Source: Billgrantia tianxiuensis (GTDB lineage Bacteria; Pseudomonadota; Gammaproteobacteria; Pseudomonadales; Halomonadaceae). Taken from it: a stretch of 64,000 bases of DNA. Shown here piece after piece: positions 47,382-57,239 of this stretch. A program made the position numbers and the translations under genes. Below the pieces are notes generated by a model. That model worked only from the letters and a program-made list of their open reading frames with translations. It was not told the origin of the DNA and did not search any database. The first letter of the stretch is position 1; each line of letters begins with the position of its first letter. The DNA lies in assembly GCF_009834345.1 (NCBI RefSeq), contig NZ_CP035042.1:2728001-2792000 (forward strand), read 5' to 3'.

Positions 47382-48012
47382 GTGAGGGCTTGTGAGGGAG
47401 AACCTGCTTTGATCGTTGGCGTAACCGGCGGTATCGCTTCCGGCAAGAGTACCGTGGCGCGGGCCTTCGCGGCGCTGGCGTGCCTTGGGTGGATGCCGAT
47501 GACGTGGCTCGCGAAGTGGTCGAGCCCGGCGAGCCGGCGCTGGCCGAGATCGCCGAGCGCTTCGGCGTGCGGATTCTGCAGGCTGACGGTAGCCTGAACC
47601 GCCGCGCCCTGCGCGAGATCGTGTTTGCCGAGCCAAGCGAGCGGTTATGGCTCGAGTCGGTGACCCACCAACGCATTCGCGAGCGCATCATCGCCCATCT
47701 GGAACGGCTCCAGAACGAGGGCGCGCCTTACGTGCTGCTGGTCTCGCCGCTGCTGTTCGAATCGGGCCAGAGCGAGATGGTGGACCGCTGCCTGGTGATC
47801 GACGTGCCGGAGAGCGTGCAGATCGCCCGTACCGCCTCCGTGATGACGTGGACGAACGACAGGCCCGCGCCATCGTTGCCGCCCAGATGCCGCGCAGCGA
47901 ACGCCTGGCCCGCGCCGACGATGTGATCGACAACAGCGGAAGCGAGGAGCATCTCGCCGCCCAGGTCGCCGAACTGGACCGACGCTATCGAGAGATGGCC
48001 GAGAGCCGCTAG
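47382..48012 (+). CDS. coaE: Dephospho-CoA kinase, frameshifted
   Basis: About 209 residues. P-loop IVGVTGGIASGKSTVARAFA, then WVDADDVAREVVEPGEPALA (substrate Asp), VLLVSPLLFESG and, after a second break near 47850, RDDVDERQARAIVAAQM. Breaks lie near 47480 and 47850. It catalyses the last step of coenzyme A synthesis. It follows pilD directly, with either GTG 47382 or TTG 47409 as start, an arrangement common in gammaproteobacteria. Confidence 0.9.
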
Positions 48013-48045
48013 AATGAGTGGAAAGCCACCAACCGCATTGGATTC

Positions 48046-48273
48046 ATGAGCCAACACGACCAACGTCCCCTGACCGTCGCCTGCCCGCAATGCCAGAAAA
48101 AGGTGGTGTGGAGCGAGAAGAATCCCTACCGCCCTTTTTGTAGCGAGCGCTGCAAGCTGATCGACCTGGGCGCCTGGGCCGATGAATCGCACCGCATTGC
48201 CGGGGAGCCGGCGCTCGACGAGACCAACATCGACGAGTGGCTGGCCCGCGCCGAGCGAGGCGACGAGCGGTGA
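48046..48273 (+). CDS. yacG: DNA gyrase inhibitor / zinc-binding protein YacG
   Basis: 75 residues. Four zinc-binding Cys in [11 protein letters not shown] and [13 protein letters not shown], then the acidic WADE and an IDEWLARAE tail. The family binds GyrB and inhibits gyrase in vitro. Its stop overlaps the start of the next gene (GTGA at 48270-48273), so the next protein is translationally coupled to it. Confidence 0.93.
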   Translation: MSQHDQRPLTVACPQCQKKVVWSEKNPYRPFCSERCKLIDLGAWADESHRIAGEPALDETNIDEWLARAERGDER

Positions 48274-49136
48274 CCCTGGCCCCGGCGCCGACCTATCGGC
48301 TGCTGGCCGAACTCGAACTCGCCTTCGACAGGCTGATCGAGAGTACCGAAGCCTTGCTCGAAGCTTACGCGGCCTCGCCCTCCGAGCCTGGGCCTTTCAG
48401 GCCGAGGCCAGCACCGAGTGGCTGCGTCGCGCCCTGCTCGATTTCTGGTACACCGATGGACAGGATGGTCGCGCCACCCGCAGCCATGTGGGCTTGATTG
48501 CCGCCGATGACATACTCATGGCGCGGGTAGCCGAGGTGAATGCGACCAAGGCGAGTTCGCCAAGCGGCTTGCGCGCATCAAGGCCGAGCATCCACCGCTG
48601 CTGGCCGAGGCCAAGGCGGTACTGCCCTTCCGCCACCCACAGCTGCACGACCATCTACGCGGCAGCGGCCTGGCCCGGCTGCACCTGAAGCAGTGCTGGC
48701 GGGCCGTTCCCGTGGCCGAAGCGCCGGTCGCCCGGGTACGCCTGGCCTGGTACTCCAGCGGCCGCTCGATCAAGCGGCTCACGGTGCGCGAGGTGGAGAA
48801 GAAGCTGCTGGCATTGGACAGCGATGCCCTCACGTTCGCATTCAGCTGCGCAAGCTGGCCGCCCTGCCCTCGAGCGAACCGTTGGCCCAGGTGCAGCGCC
48901 AGGCGCCGTTGATGCGCGCCAACCTGTTCTACTGCGAGCCGTTGGAAGATGGCCGCACCCGCCGCGCCATGAACGTGGCGCTGCCGCTGTTCCTGCCCGC
49001 GCCACGCGGGCGCCTGCCCGACCACAACCAGCCCCCGGCCGCGCCGCCGCAGAGCCGTACCCGGGCACGCCGTAGCGACGAGAAGCTCGAAGATACCCCC
49101 TACCTGCCGTCGCTCAGAATTTACCGCTATCGCTAA
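48270..49136 (+). CDS. Probable DNA replication terminus site-binding (Tus-like) protein, several frameshifts
   Basis: About 289 residues in at least four frame segments (breaks near 48380, 48545 and 48828). Joined, it reads [19 protein letters not shown] at the start, [58 protein letters not shown] and, at the end, [13 protein letters not shown]. The helical start, the central V-x-(F/Y/W)-x-(W)Y-x-x-G strand and the final proline-rich strand fit the Tus family (PF05472). If so, it blocks replication forks at Ter sites. The identification is from remembered family pattern and less sure than its neighbours. GTG start coupled to yacG. Confidence 0.5.
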
Positions 49137-49154
49137 TGCACGCCCTGGCGTGCC

Positions 49155-49898
49155 CTAGCCTGCCTGCCGTGCTTGGTGTTCCAACTCTGCGACCAGCGCG
49201 GGCTGGAGCTTCAGTGCCTTGGCCAACTGGTCGAGCCAGGCGCGTTCCATGGGATTCTGCTCGTCGATCACCGCCACGCTGATCAGGTACATCTCGCGCG
49301 CGGCCTGGGGCGAATCGGCCTGGCGCGCCAGCGCCTCGGCATCCAGCGGGGCGCTGAGCTGTTGCTCGACCCAGCGATGGAGTTCATCGTCGGCCCCCAG
49401 GGCATCGATCTGCTGGGCAATGAGTTCGCGCTCCTGCGCATCGATATGGCCGTCGGCGCGGGCCGCCATGATCATTGCCTGCAGCAGTTCGAGGCTGCGG
49501 CGCTCCTGGTACTCGCCTTCCAGCTCCTCGACTCGCTCGCCTTCGGCACCGCTGCCTGCCGGCTGGCCAACCGCTCCTTGTGAGTTCTGTGAGTTCTGCC
49601 AGGCTTTCCAGGCCAGCACGCCGACCGCGGCGATGGCCCCGTACTTGAGTGCCTTGCCACCGAGCTTGCGCCCACGCTTGGAGCCGACCAGCAGCCCCAT
49701 GGCCCCTCCTCCCAGCAGGCTCTTCATATCCAGGTTCAGGCCGTTGCCGCCGGGCGAAGCCTGGCCCGGCGAGCCGCCTCCCAACTGGCGGGATAGGCCA
49801 TCGAGCATGCCCTTGACATCCACACCGCCACTATTCCTGTTACCGCCCTGGCCACCGGCCTGCTGCATCAGCTGCTGCAAGATCTTGCTGGCGTTCAT
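49155..49898 (-). CDS. TerB-fold DUF533 (YebE-like) inner-membrane protein
   Basis: 247 residues from ATG 49898. The N-terminus is Gly/Gln-rich (about 10-75), one membrane-like stretch lies at about 85-100, and the TerB-like helical domain follows (about 125-245) with AMIMAARADGHIDAQERELI and its acidic metal-type motif. Members such as YebE are envelope-stress-associated inner-membrane proteins of unknown activity. It is 7 bases from the upstream DsbA-like gene, co-directional. Confidence 0.82.
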   Translation of the reverse strand: MNASKILQQLMQQAGGQGGNRNSGGVDVKGMLDGLSRQLGGGSPGQASPGGNGLNLDMKSLLGGGAMGLLVGSKRGRKLGGKALKYGAIAAVGVLAWKAWQNSQNSQGAVGQPAGSGAEGERVEELEGEYQERRSLELLQAMIMAARADGHIDAQERELIAQQIDALGADDELHRWVEQQLSAPLDAEALARQADSPQAAREMYLISVAVIDEQNPMERAWLDQLAKALKLQPALVAELEHQARQAG

Positions 49899-49905
49899 CG
49901 CGTGC

Positions 49906-50509
49906 TCACTCCTCTTCGCCCATCCGGGCTTCGTACCAGTCGAGCGCCTGTTCCATGCGGTCGTAGCCCCAGAACGGCTCGTCACCGGCCATGAAGAACG
50001 GCGCGCCGAATATATCCAGTGCCTGCGCCCGCTCCGTGGCTTCGCGCAGCGACGCTTTGACCTCGGCTGCTGGCTCTGTTTCAGCAGCACTTCGGCGTCG
50101 AGGTTGACCTCCGCCAGGCAGTTGGCAATGACCTGGGGATCGGCGATGTCCTCGTCGTGCTCGAAGTTGGCGCGGAACACGCTGCGTACGAAGGCCGGTA
50201 CCCACGGTTCTTCCGCATGCCAGTTGGCGATACGCGCCGCCAGCAGGCCGTTGCGCGGGAACTGCGAGGGTCGCCGGAAGCGAATGCCGTCGCGCTCGCA
50301 GATCCGTTCGATGTCGCGCCACATGTAGCGCCCCTTGGCCGGGTAGAGCTTGAAGGGCGTGTCGTTCAGCCCTGGGCCTGGAAGATCGGCCCCAACAGGA
50401 AGGGCTGCCAGCGCACTTCGATGTCTCGCTCGGCCGCCAGATGCTCGAGCCGCATGGCGGCCGGATAGGAGTAGGTGCTGGCGAATTCGAACCAGAAGGT
50501 AAAGGTCAT
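49906..50509 (-). CDS. DsbA-fold 2-hydroxychromene-2-carboxylate isomerase family, frameshifted
   Basis: About 201 residues if bases are restored near 50370 and 50080. MTFTFWFEFASTYSYPAAMR opens the protein, with the serine (not Cys) at the active position, as in the glutathione-dependent isomerase and kappa-class GST branch of PF01323. RWQPFLLGPIFQAQG and the C-terminal GAPFFMAGDEPFWGYDRME are typical of it. It probably acts with glutathione in aromatic breakdown or detoxification; no pathway neighbours are present. It precedes the DUF533 gene by 7 bases. Confidence 0.82.
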
Positions 50510-50544
50510 GATGTCGTCTCTTTGCAAACCATGGTTGAAAGCCG

Positions 50545-50679
50545 CTATCCCTTGGGGCCCTGGGCCGCGTGCAATGCCAATCCGAGCGCCACACCGATAC
50601 CAATGCCGAGCGGAAGGTTTCCCAGCATACTGCCAATAGCGCTCCCCAGCGCAATCCCTATTGCTATCCATATTGCCAT
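50545..50679 (-). CDS. Small glycine-zipper membrane protein (44 aa)
   Basis: 44 residues (MAIWIAIGIALGSAIGSMLG onward), a single long hydrophobic helix with regular G-x3-G spacing and a short tail ending in GPKG. ATG 50679 has a GGAG site 7 bases upstream. It lies 35 bases upstream of the isomerase gene on the same strand. Glycine-zipper spacing suggests self-association in a membrane; function unknown. Confidence 0.55.
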   Translation of the reverse strand: MAIWIAIGIALGSAIGSMLGNLPLGIGIGVALGLALHAAQGPKG

Positions 50680-50783
50680 TTAGGTCTCCGTGCCGAGCGA
50701 GCAACCGCGCCCATGACCTGGATCATGCAGTATCGAACTTACTTCGCCATACTGAGTGTATTAGCAAATAAGGAGAATGGCGG

Positions 50784-53214
50784 GTGAAGCCACTGGACGT
50801 CACGCAGGTCTATCGCGCCTGCCCGAGGATACCTTCGATTTCGAGGTCACCAGCGAGCTCGAATCGCTGGACATGCTCAGCGGTCACACCCGGGCCCGCG
50901 ATGCGCTGGACTTCGGCACTTCCATGCGCAGCGAGGGTTTCAACCTCTATGTGCTGGGACACCCCGGCCACGGCAAGCACCAGTTGGTGGGACGCTTCCT
51001 GGCCGAGCGCTCGCGCAGCGAGCCCACGCCGCCGGACATCGCCTACCGCTACAATTTCGAGGACCCATCGCAGCCGCTGCACTTGCTGCTGCCCAACGGC
51101 ATGGGCCGCATGCTGCGCACCGATCTCGAGCTGCTGGCCGAGGAGCTGCGTTCGGCCATTCCCGCCGTGTTCGAGGGCGACGAATATCAGAACCGTTTGC
51201 ACGAGCTGAAGCAGGCCATGGGCGAACGCCAGCGCGACAACGTCGAGGCGGTACGACGCGAGGCGCGCGAGCACGACATACTGCTGCTCTCCACGCCCAA
51301 CGGCTTCACGTTTGCCCCGGCCACCGCGGATGACAAGATGATGACGCCCGAGGAGTTCGAGCAGCTCGAGAGGGACGAGCGCGAGCGCATCGAGGGCACG
51401 GTACAGGTACTGCAGAAGAAGCTGGCCCAGGCCATTCGCCGCATGCCTCGCCTGGCGAAGCAGTTGCGCGAACAGATCACCGCGCTCAACCAGGAGATGC
51501 TGCAAACGGCCATCGAAGCGCCGCTGGCCGAGCTGGAAGAGCGCTACACCGACCACGACGGCATACAAGATCATCTAGGCGCGATACGCGAGGCAATGGT
51601 GCTGCACGTCGATTCGTTCATTGCCGACGAACCCGAGATGCCGCCCGAGGCGATTTTCAGCCGCTTTCAAATCAACCTGATCGTCGACAACACCGACTGC
51701 GAGGGAGCCCCCGTCATCTATCTCGACCTGCCGACGCACCAGCACCTGGTCGGCCGGATCGAGCATCACGTTCACAACGGTACCTTGCTGACCGATTATT
51801 CGCTGATTCGGGCCGGTGGCCTGCATCGCGCCAACGGCGGCTACCTGGTGGTGGACGTGCGCGCCCTGCTGATGCATGCCGGCGCCTGGGAGACGCTCAA
51901 GCGCGTGCTGCGTGCCGGCGAGATTCGCACCGAGTCGCTGGAGCAGGCCTATGGCCTGATCAGCACCACTACGCTGGAGCCCGAGCCGGTGCCGCTGGAT
52001 CTCAAGGTCGTGCTGCTCGGCGAGCGGCTGTTCTATTACCTGCTGTGCGAGAACGATCCCGACTTCCTCGAGCTGTTCAAGGTGCAGGCCGATCTGGAGG
52101 ATGAGCTGGAACGCAACCACGGCAACCAGCCGCTGTATGCCCGCATGGTGGCCACCCTGGCACGGGAGTCGGCCTTGCGCCCGCTGGATCGCAGCGCCGT
52201 AGCGGCGGTGATCGAGCGGGCCAGCCGCCTGGCCGACGACCAGAGCAAGCTCACCGCACGCCACCGGCCTTAAGCGACCTGCTGGAAGAAGCCGACCACT
52301 GGGCCGAGCGCGAAGACGCCAAGGTGATCACCCGCGCTCATGTCGACAAGGCGATAGCGCAGCAGCTGTGGCGCGCCAGCCGCATCCACGAGCGCAGCCA
52401 CGAGGCCATTGCCCGCGGCACCGTGGCGATTCAGCTCGAAGGGGCGGTTGTCGGGCAGGTCAATGGGCTCTCGGTGATGAGCCTGGGCGACTATGCCTTC
52501 GGCCAACCCACCCGTATCACGGCCACTGCTAGGCCCGGCCCCGGCCATGTGGTGGATATCGAGCGCGAGGCACGCCTGGGCGGTCGTATCCACTCCAAGG
52601 CGGTGATGATCCTGTCACGCTGCCTGGCCAGCCGTTATGCCCCGGATACGCCGCTTTCGCTCTCCGCCAGCCTGGCCTTCGAGCAGTCCTATGGCGGAAT
52701 TGAGGGCGATAGCGCCTCGGTGGCGGAAGCGTGCGTGTTGATTTCGGCCATTGCCCAGGCGGGCATCGACCAACGCCTGGCGGTCACCGGCTCCATCGAC
52801 CAACATGGCCGCGTGCAGGCCGTGGGGGGCGTCAACGAGAAGATCGAGGGCTTTTTCGACATCTGCCAGGCACGGGGCGGCGCAAAGGGGCATGGCGTGC
52901 TACTGCCGGCCACCAACGTGGAGCACCTGATGCTCAAGCGCGAGGTTCGCGATGCCATTGCCGCCGGTGACTTCCGGGTCTATGCCATCGCACACCTGGA
53001 CGAAGCGCTGGAGCTGCTCACCGGACTCACGCCAGGCGAACGGAACGCACAAGGGGACTATCCTGCCGGCAGTCTCAATGCCCGCGTGGTCGAGCGTCTG
53101 GAGACGTTCCACCAGGCGGTGAAGAAGAGCCGGGGCTCCGAACGGGACAGCGGCAAGCAGAGCGATGAGGCAAACGGGGGCCCAGGCGACGAGGAGCGTA
53201 GCGATGACGACTGA
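50784..53214 (+). CDS. LonB-like ATP-dependent protease (AAA_32 type), two frameshifts
   Basis: About 810 residues when one base is restored near 50822 and one near 52260. GTG 50784 has AAGGAG 8 bases upstream and restores the family start (YRACPEDTFDFEVTSEL). An AAA region follows (P-loop-like VLGHPGHGKHQLVGRF, coiled middle at about 130-260, then GGYLVVDVRALL), then the Lon protease domain with the catalytic serine in EGDSASVAEACVLISAIAQA and lysine in VGGVNEKIEGFF. It degrades damaged or regulatory proteins in the cytosol. It overlaps the next gene by 11 bases. Confidence 0.88.
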
Positions 53215-53989
53215 CGATGCCCTGCCCGGCGGCTCGCCGACACCGGCACTGGATGTGGCGCGGGTGCTGGCCCTTCTCGACGCCTCGCGCCATAGCCTGG
53301 CCGCTCTGGCCGCGGCGGTGGATCTGGCCAGCCAGCGCCATGCCGAACTGGTGGCGCTGTACGTGGAAGACATCGACCTGTTGCGCTGCGCCACCTTTCC
53401 CTTCTCCTGTGAAATCGGCGCTCAATCGGGGCTGACACGGCCGCTCACGTCGGCATCGCTGGAAGCCAGCATCGCCCTTCAGCTTCAGCGCGTGCAACAG
53501 GCCCTGGCAACCGCGGTGGCCGGACGCGACCTGCACCACCGGCTCGAGGTCAGCCGCGGCCAGATAGCCGCCGAGGCGCTGACCAAGGCCGAGCCCGGCG
53601 ACGTGCTGGTACTCGGCAAGGCCGGCACCAGCGAGCGCTGGGGAAACCGGCTCGGCTCCACCAGCCGCCGCCTGATCCTGGAGGCTCCCTGCACGGTGCT
53701 GCTGTGGGACGAACGACACCCTTTCCGGCGTGGCCCACTACGCTGGCTGGACACCCGTGGCAATGACCCTGCACAGAATCCAGCCATCCCCACGATCCCT
53801 CAGTGGCTGGCGGCGCTGTTCGATGAGGCTGCCCCGTTGTCTGCTCGCCATGCCGGCGAGCTGGAGAACCTGCTGGCTCATGCCGATGCCGGCGGCCTGC
53901 TGCTGCACCGAGGCGAGCTGGAAAGCCTGTTGAGGGAAGACGAGGAAGTGATCGCCAGGGTGCCGTTGCCGATCCTCGTCATTCCCTGA
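53204..53989 (+). CDS. Universal stress protein family (UspA domain)
   Basis: 261 residues from ATG 53204, inside the protease gene's last codons. Residues about 17-160 form a UspA-like domain: ALLDASRHSLAALAAAVDLA, ALYVEDIDLL and GDVLVLGKAGTS, with a final strand ILEAPCTVLLWD. A second, shorter alpha/beta part (about 175-261) ends LREDEEVIARVPLPILVI. The usual ATP-binding G-x2-G-x9-G(S/T) is only partly kept. Coupling to the LonB-like protease suggests shared stress regulation. Confidence 0.75.
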   Translation: MTTDDALPGGSPTPALDVARVLALLDASRHSLAALAAAVDLASQRHAELVALYVEDIDLLRCATFPFSCEIGAQSGLTRPLTSASLEASIALQLQRVQQALATAVAGRDLHHRLEVSRGQIAAEALTKAEPGDVLVLGKAGTSERWGNRLGSTSRRLILEAPCTVLLWDERHPFRRGPLRWLDTRGNDPAQNPAIPTIPQWLAALFDEAAPLSARHAGELENLLAHADAGGLLLHRGELESLLREDEEVIARVPLPILVIP

Positions 53990-54003
53990 CGGTAAGCGAT
54001 GGC

Positions 54004-54678
54004 CTAGAACTCGCGGCCCTGCTCCACCCTCCTCCTCATCCACGCCCCGACCAGCAGCAACAGGGCCAGGGCGAACAGCGGCAGCAGGATGTCGAAGGTG
54101 AAGGCATCGTCTTCACGACTGACTGCCTGCAATCCACTATGAATGGCACTGGCGTAGACGGCCCATTTGATCCCCAAGCCAAGGGCGGCGGCGACAATGA
54201 AGGTGCCGAGCGGGAGCCGGCACAGGCCGGCGGCGTAATTGATCACCGAGTGCGGGAAGCCGGGCAGCACACGCAGGGCGCATTGAGTCAGCAGGTCGCT
54301 GCGTACCGTGAGCATCTCCATGATCTTGCGCGTCAGCCCCTTGGGGTTCCAGCGCTCGCCGACCCGAGCCGCCAGGTGGTAGGCACCCAAGGCACCGCTG
54401 ACGCTGCCGAGGATCAGCATTGGCGTAGCGATGTGGGGCGGATAGAAGGGAGCGATGAGCCATAACCCGATGCTACCCGGCAGGCCGATGGCCAGGGTGA
54501 TGGCCATGGTCAGCATGACGCCGATGACGACCAGCGGATGATGCGAGGTTTCCTCGACCCAATGGCGCACGGCCGAAAGGTCCGGTGAGTGCCAGAACCA
54601 CACATAGGCGGCCATGGTCGCACTGGCGCCGAGGGCAACCCAGCGCCAGTGCCGGCGAAGTGACGAGTCGTTCGGCAT
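54004..54678 (-). CDS. TVP38/TMEM64 (DedA-like, VTT domain) membrane protein
   Basis: 224 residues from ATG 54678. Five or six hydrophobic spans; the VTT domain (PF09335, about 60-180) shows LGSVSGALGAYHLAARVGER and RVLPGFPHSVINYAAGLCRL with the conserved GxPxxxxNYxxG re-entrant motif. DedA relatives support lipid scrambling or transport and envelope homeostasis. It converges on the UspA-like gene with only 14 bases between stops. Confidence 0.88.
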   Translation of the reverse strand: MPNDSSLRRHWRWVALGASATMAAYVWFWHSPDLSAVRHWVEETSHHPLVVIGVMLTMAITLAIGLPGSIGLWLIAPFYPPHIATPMLILGSVSGALGAYHLAARVGERWNPKGLTRKIMEMLTVRSDLLTQCALRVLPGFPHSVINYAAGLCRLPLGTFIVAAALGLGIKWAVYASAIHSGLQAVSREDDAFTFDILLPLFALALLLLVGAWMRRRVEQGREF

Positions 54679-54745
54679 TGGCAATCATCCGTCAGGTTTG
54701 CAGCAATGTTGCCATGCCGGATCATTCAGGTCACTTTTCGCCCGC

Positions 54746-54925
54746 TCAGGCGCCGAATTCACCTTCCTTGTCGGCGGGCTCGGCGGACGGCAGCTCCTTG
54801 CCGGGTTCCTGTGGCGTATCCTGCAGCCGCGGCATGGCGGCAACGCGCAAGTCGATGTAACGCAGCAGCCCGAGCTGGACGAACAACACGGCCAGGCACC
54901 ACATGAACCCCTTGATCACGCTCAC
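54746..54925 (-). CDS. Small single-span membrane protein (59 aa)
   Basis: 59 residues from GTG 54925 with GAGG 9 bases upstream: one hydrophobic helix (IKGFMWCLAVLFVQLGLL), then a hydrophilic acidic tail ending PADKEGEFGA. It is short and lacks a family I can name. It sits 72 bases after the terminator of the polyketide-cyclase-like gene and just upstream of the VTT gene on the same strand. Confidence 0.55.
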   Translation of the reverse strand: MSVIKGFMWCLAVLFVQLGLLRYIDLRVAAMPRLQDTPQEPGKELPSAEPADKEGEFGA

Positions 54926-54996
54926 GGTCGTATACCTCGATTCGTACGAGCTGAGGCCGATGCGGCCTCGTCGAGTCGAGTGTAGTCCTGGCCGTG

Positions 54997-55031
54997 AAAA
55001 AAAGATAGATAGGCTGCTAATAGAGCAGCCT
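54997..55031 (-). terminator. Rho-independent terminator
   Basis: On the minus strand an 8-base stem (AGGCTGCT/AGCAGCCT, 55031-55011) with a 5-base loop is followed by ATCTATCTTTTTTT. It ends the SRPBCC gene transcript 30 bases after its stop. Confidence 0.85.
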
Positions 55032-55060
55032 CCTGCACGTCTCGTTGAGCGAGAAGCCTG

Positions 55061-55471
55061 CTACAGCCTGGCTTCCACCCGCTCCAGGATCTGCCGGCTC
55101 ACCTTATTTACCAGGGGTTTGGCGGCCTTGTTCACGGCTTTCTCGACCAGGCGGTTGCGAATGGTGTAGGTCAGCGTAAAGGAGACCTCCGTGCCCTCCT
55201 CCACCGGGCTGAGCCGATAGCAGCCCTGGTTGTGCACACCGTCCAGCGACTCCCAGGCCAGGACTTCGGGCGGCTGATGCTCGGTAATGGCCACCTCGAA
55301 GGTCCAGTCCATGCCGACGGCGTGCACGTGCCAGCGATAGCGTTCGTCACCCAGCGGCTCGATCGCCTTGATCAGGTCGGAGTAGTCGACGAAGTCCTCG
55401 ACCCGCTCCAGCAGGGCATAGACCCGTTCCGGCGGGGCCTTGAGAATTGCACTGTGTTCGATCGTGGCCAT
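55061..55471 (-). CDS. SRPBCC (START-like) family protein, coenzyme Q-binding/RatA type
   Basis: 136 residues. A full helix-grip domain (PF03364): HSAILKAPPERVYALLERVE at the start, VGMDWTFEVAITEHQPPEVL in the middle and LVEKAVNKAAKPLVNKVSRQ in the C-terminal helix. Relatives bind ubiquinone or lipids (Coq10/RatA). It is a monocistronic gene with its own terminator. Unlike ratA it is not next to smpB or ratB here, so the exact role is unclear. Confidence 0.78.
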   Translation of the reverse strand: MATIEHSAILKAPPERVYALLERVEDFVDYSDLIKAIEPLGDERYRWHVHAVGMDWTFEVAITEHQPPEVLAWESLDGVHNQGCYRLSPVEEGTEVSFTLTYTIRNRLVEKAVNKAAKPLVNKVSRQILERVEARL

Positions 55472-55655
55472 GCGGTTCCCTATGCTGCTCTACAACGCTA
55501 AAATGCTCCACCTTCACATTGCAGGGTACCCGTCCTGCTACATGTTAGCTAACGAGAATAGCTAATCTTTGCTTACGCACGCGTTTGTTCGGATGCACTC
55601 GGCAAATCGCCGAGCGAGATGAAGCGCTAGGCATTTTTATTTCAAGAGGTTCTGC

Positions 55656-57017
55656 ATGACCACACCCAAGGTCGGTTTCGTCTCACTTGGCTGCCCCAAG
55701 GCCCTGGTGGATTCCGAGCGCATCCTGACTCAGCTGCGCACGGACGGCTACGAGATCGTGCCCAGCTATGACGATGCCGACGTGGTGGTGGTCAACACCT
55801 GCGGTTTCATCGACAGCGCCAAGGCCGAGTCGCTGGATGCCATTGGCGAGGCTATCGCCGAGAACGGTAAAGTGATCGTCACCGGCTGCATGGGTGTGGA
55901 CGAGAGTGCAATTCGCGACGTCCACCCCAGCGTGCTGGCCGTTACCGGCCCGCAGCAGTACGAGCGCGTAGTGGGCGCCGTGCACGAAGCCGCCCCGCAC
56001 CAGCACCGGCACGACCCTCATATCGACCTGGTGCCCGCCCAAGGCGTGAAGCTCACCCCGCGCCATTACGCTTACCTGAAGATCTCCGAAGGCTGCAACC
56101 ATAGCTGCAGCTTCTGCATCATCCCCTCCATGCGCGGCAAGCTGGTCAGCCGCCCGGTGGGCGACGTACTGCGCGAAGCCGAGGGACTGGCCAAGGCGGG
56201 CGTGAAGGAGCTGCTGGTGATCTCCCAGGACACCAGCGCCTATGGCGTGGACCTGCGCTACGCCCCCAGTGAATGGCGCGGCCGCGAGGTCAAGACGCGC
56301 CTCACCGAGCTGTGCGAGGCGCTCTCGGAGCTGGGCATTCGCGTGCGGCTGCACTACGTGTACCCCTACCCCCACGTGGATGAGCTGATTCCGCTGATGG
56401 CCGAGGGCAAGATCCTGCCCTACCTGGACATTCCCTTCCAGCACGCCAGCCCCAAGGTGCTCAAGGCGATGAAGCGCCCTGCCTTCGAGGACAAGACGCT
56501 CGCCCGCATCAAGCGCTGGCGTGAGCTGTGTCCCGAGCTGACCATTCGCTCCACCTTCATCGTCGGCTTCCCCGGCGAGACCGAGGAAGACTTCCAGTAC
56601 CTGCTCGACTGGCTGAGCGAAGCCCAGCTCGACCGCGTGGGCTGCTTCCAGTACTCACCGGTGGAGGGCGCGCCGGCCAACGAACTGGGCCTGGAGCCGG
56701 TGCCGGACGACGTGAAGCAGGAGCGCTGGGAGCGCTTCATGGCGCATCAGCAGCAGATCTCCGCCGCTCGCCTGGAGCGCAAGATCGGCCGCGAGATCGA
56801 AGTGCTGGTGGACGAGGTCGATGAGGACGGCCCCATCGGTCGCAGCGAAGCCGACGCTCCAGAGATCGACGGCATGGTGTTCCTGGAGTCCAAGCGCACC
56901 CTGCGCCCCGGCGACGTGGTGCGCGCCCGGGTGACTAATGCCGACGAGTACGACCTCTGGGCGGAGGTGATTGAGGAAGCACAACCGGTCAAATTCTTGG
57001 ATTTTTACGGTGCATAG
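55656..57017 (+). CDS. rimO: Ribosomal protein S12 methylthiotransferase RimO
   Basis: 453 residues, full length. UPF0004 domain with [18 protein letters not shown] and [20 protein letters not shown] (cluster cysteines), then the radical SAM motif [20 protein letters not shown] (C-x3-C-x2-C), and a C-terminal TRAM domain (about 380-453). It adds a methylthio group to the conserved aspartate of ribosomal protein S12, using two iron-sulfur clusters. A bidirectional terminator follows it. Confidence 0.97.
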   Translation: MTTPKVGFVSLGCPKALVDSERILTQLRTDGYEIVPSYDDADVVVVNTCGFIDSAKAESLDAIGEAIAENGKVIVTGCMGVDESAIRDVHPSVLAVTGPQQYERVVGAVHEAAPHQHRHDPHIDLVPAQGVKLTPRHYAYLKISEGCNHSCSFCIIPSMRGKLVSRPVGDVLREAEGLAKAGVKELLVISQDTSAYGVDLRYAPSEWRGREVKTRLTELCEALSELGIRVRLHYVYPYPHVDELIPLMAEGKILPYLDIPFQHASPKVLKAMKRPAFEDKTLARIKRWRELCPELTIRSTFIVGFPGETEEDFQYLLDWLSEAQLDRVGCFQYSPVEGAPANELGLEPVPDDVKQERWERFMAHQQQISAARLERKIGREIEVLVDEVDEDGPIGRSEADAPEIDGMVFLESKRTLRPGDVVRARVTNADEYDLWAEVIEEAQPVKFLDFYGA

Positions 57018-57157
57018 AAAGCCCTATCTTCGGCCATGCGTCGTTAAAAATTGACTTAGAATACTCATTTACAACTTGTAAACTCCGTTTCTGCGTCAAT
57101 TTTTGCCTAGCCTGGCCTTTGCTAGAGCTTCCCTCTGGTTTGGCAGGTATAGGATGC

Positions 57158-57195
57158 AAACAAGAACGCCGCCCCGAGGGGCGGCGTTCTTGTTT
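57158..57195. terminator. Strong bidirectional terminator between rimO and rpsA
   Basis: A perfect 18-base stem (57158-57175 against 57178-57195) with a 2-base loop. The arm starts with AAA and ends with TTT, so it carries a short U tail in both directions. Confidence 0.92.
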
Positions 57196-57239
57196 GAGCC
57201 TTGGCTCATCGGGCTCCGCGAGCGGAGCCCGAAGGACGA

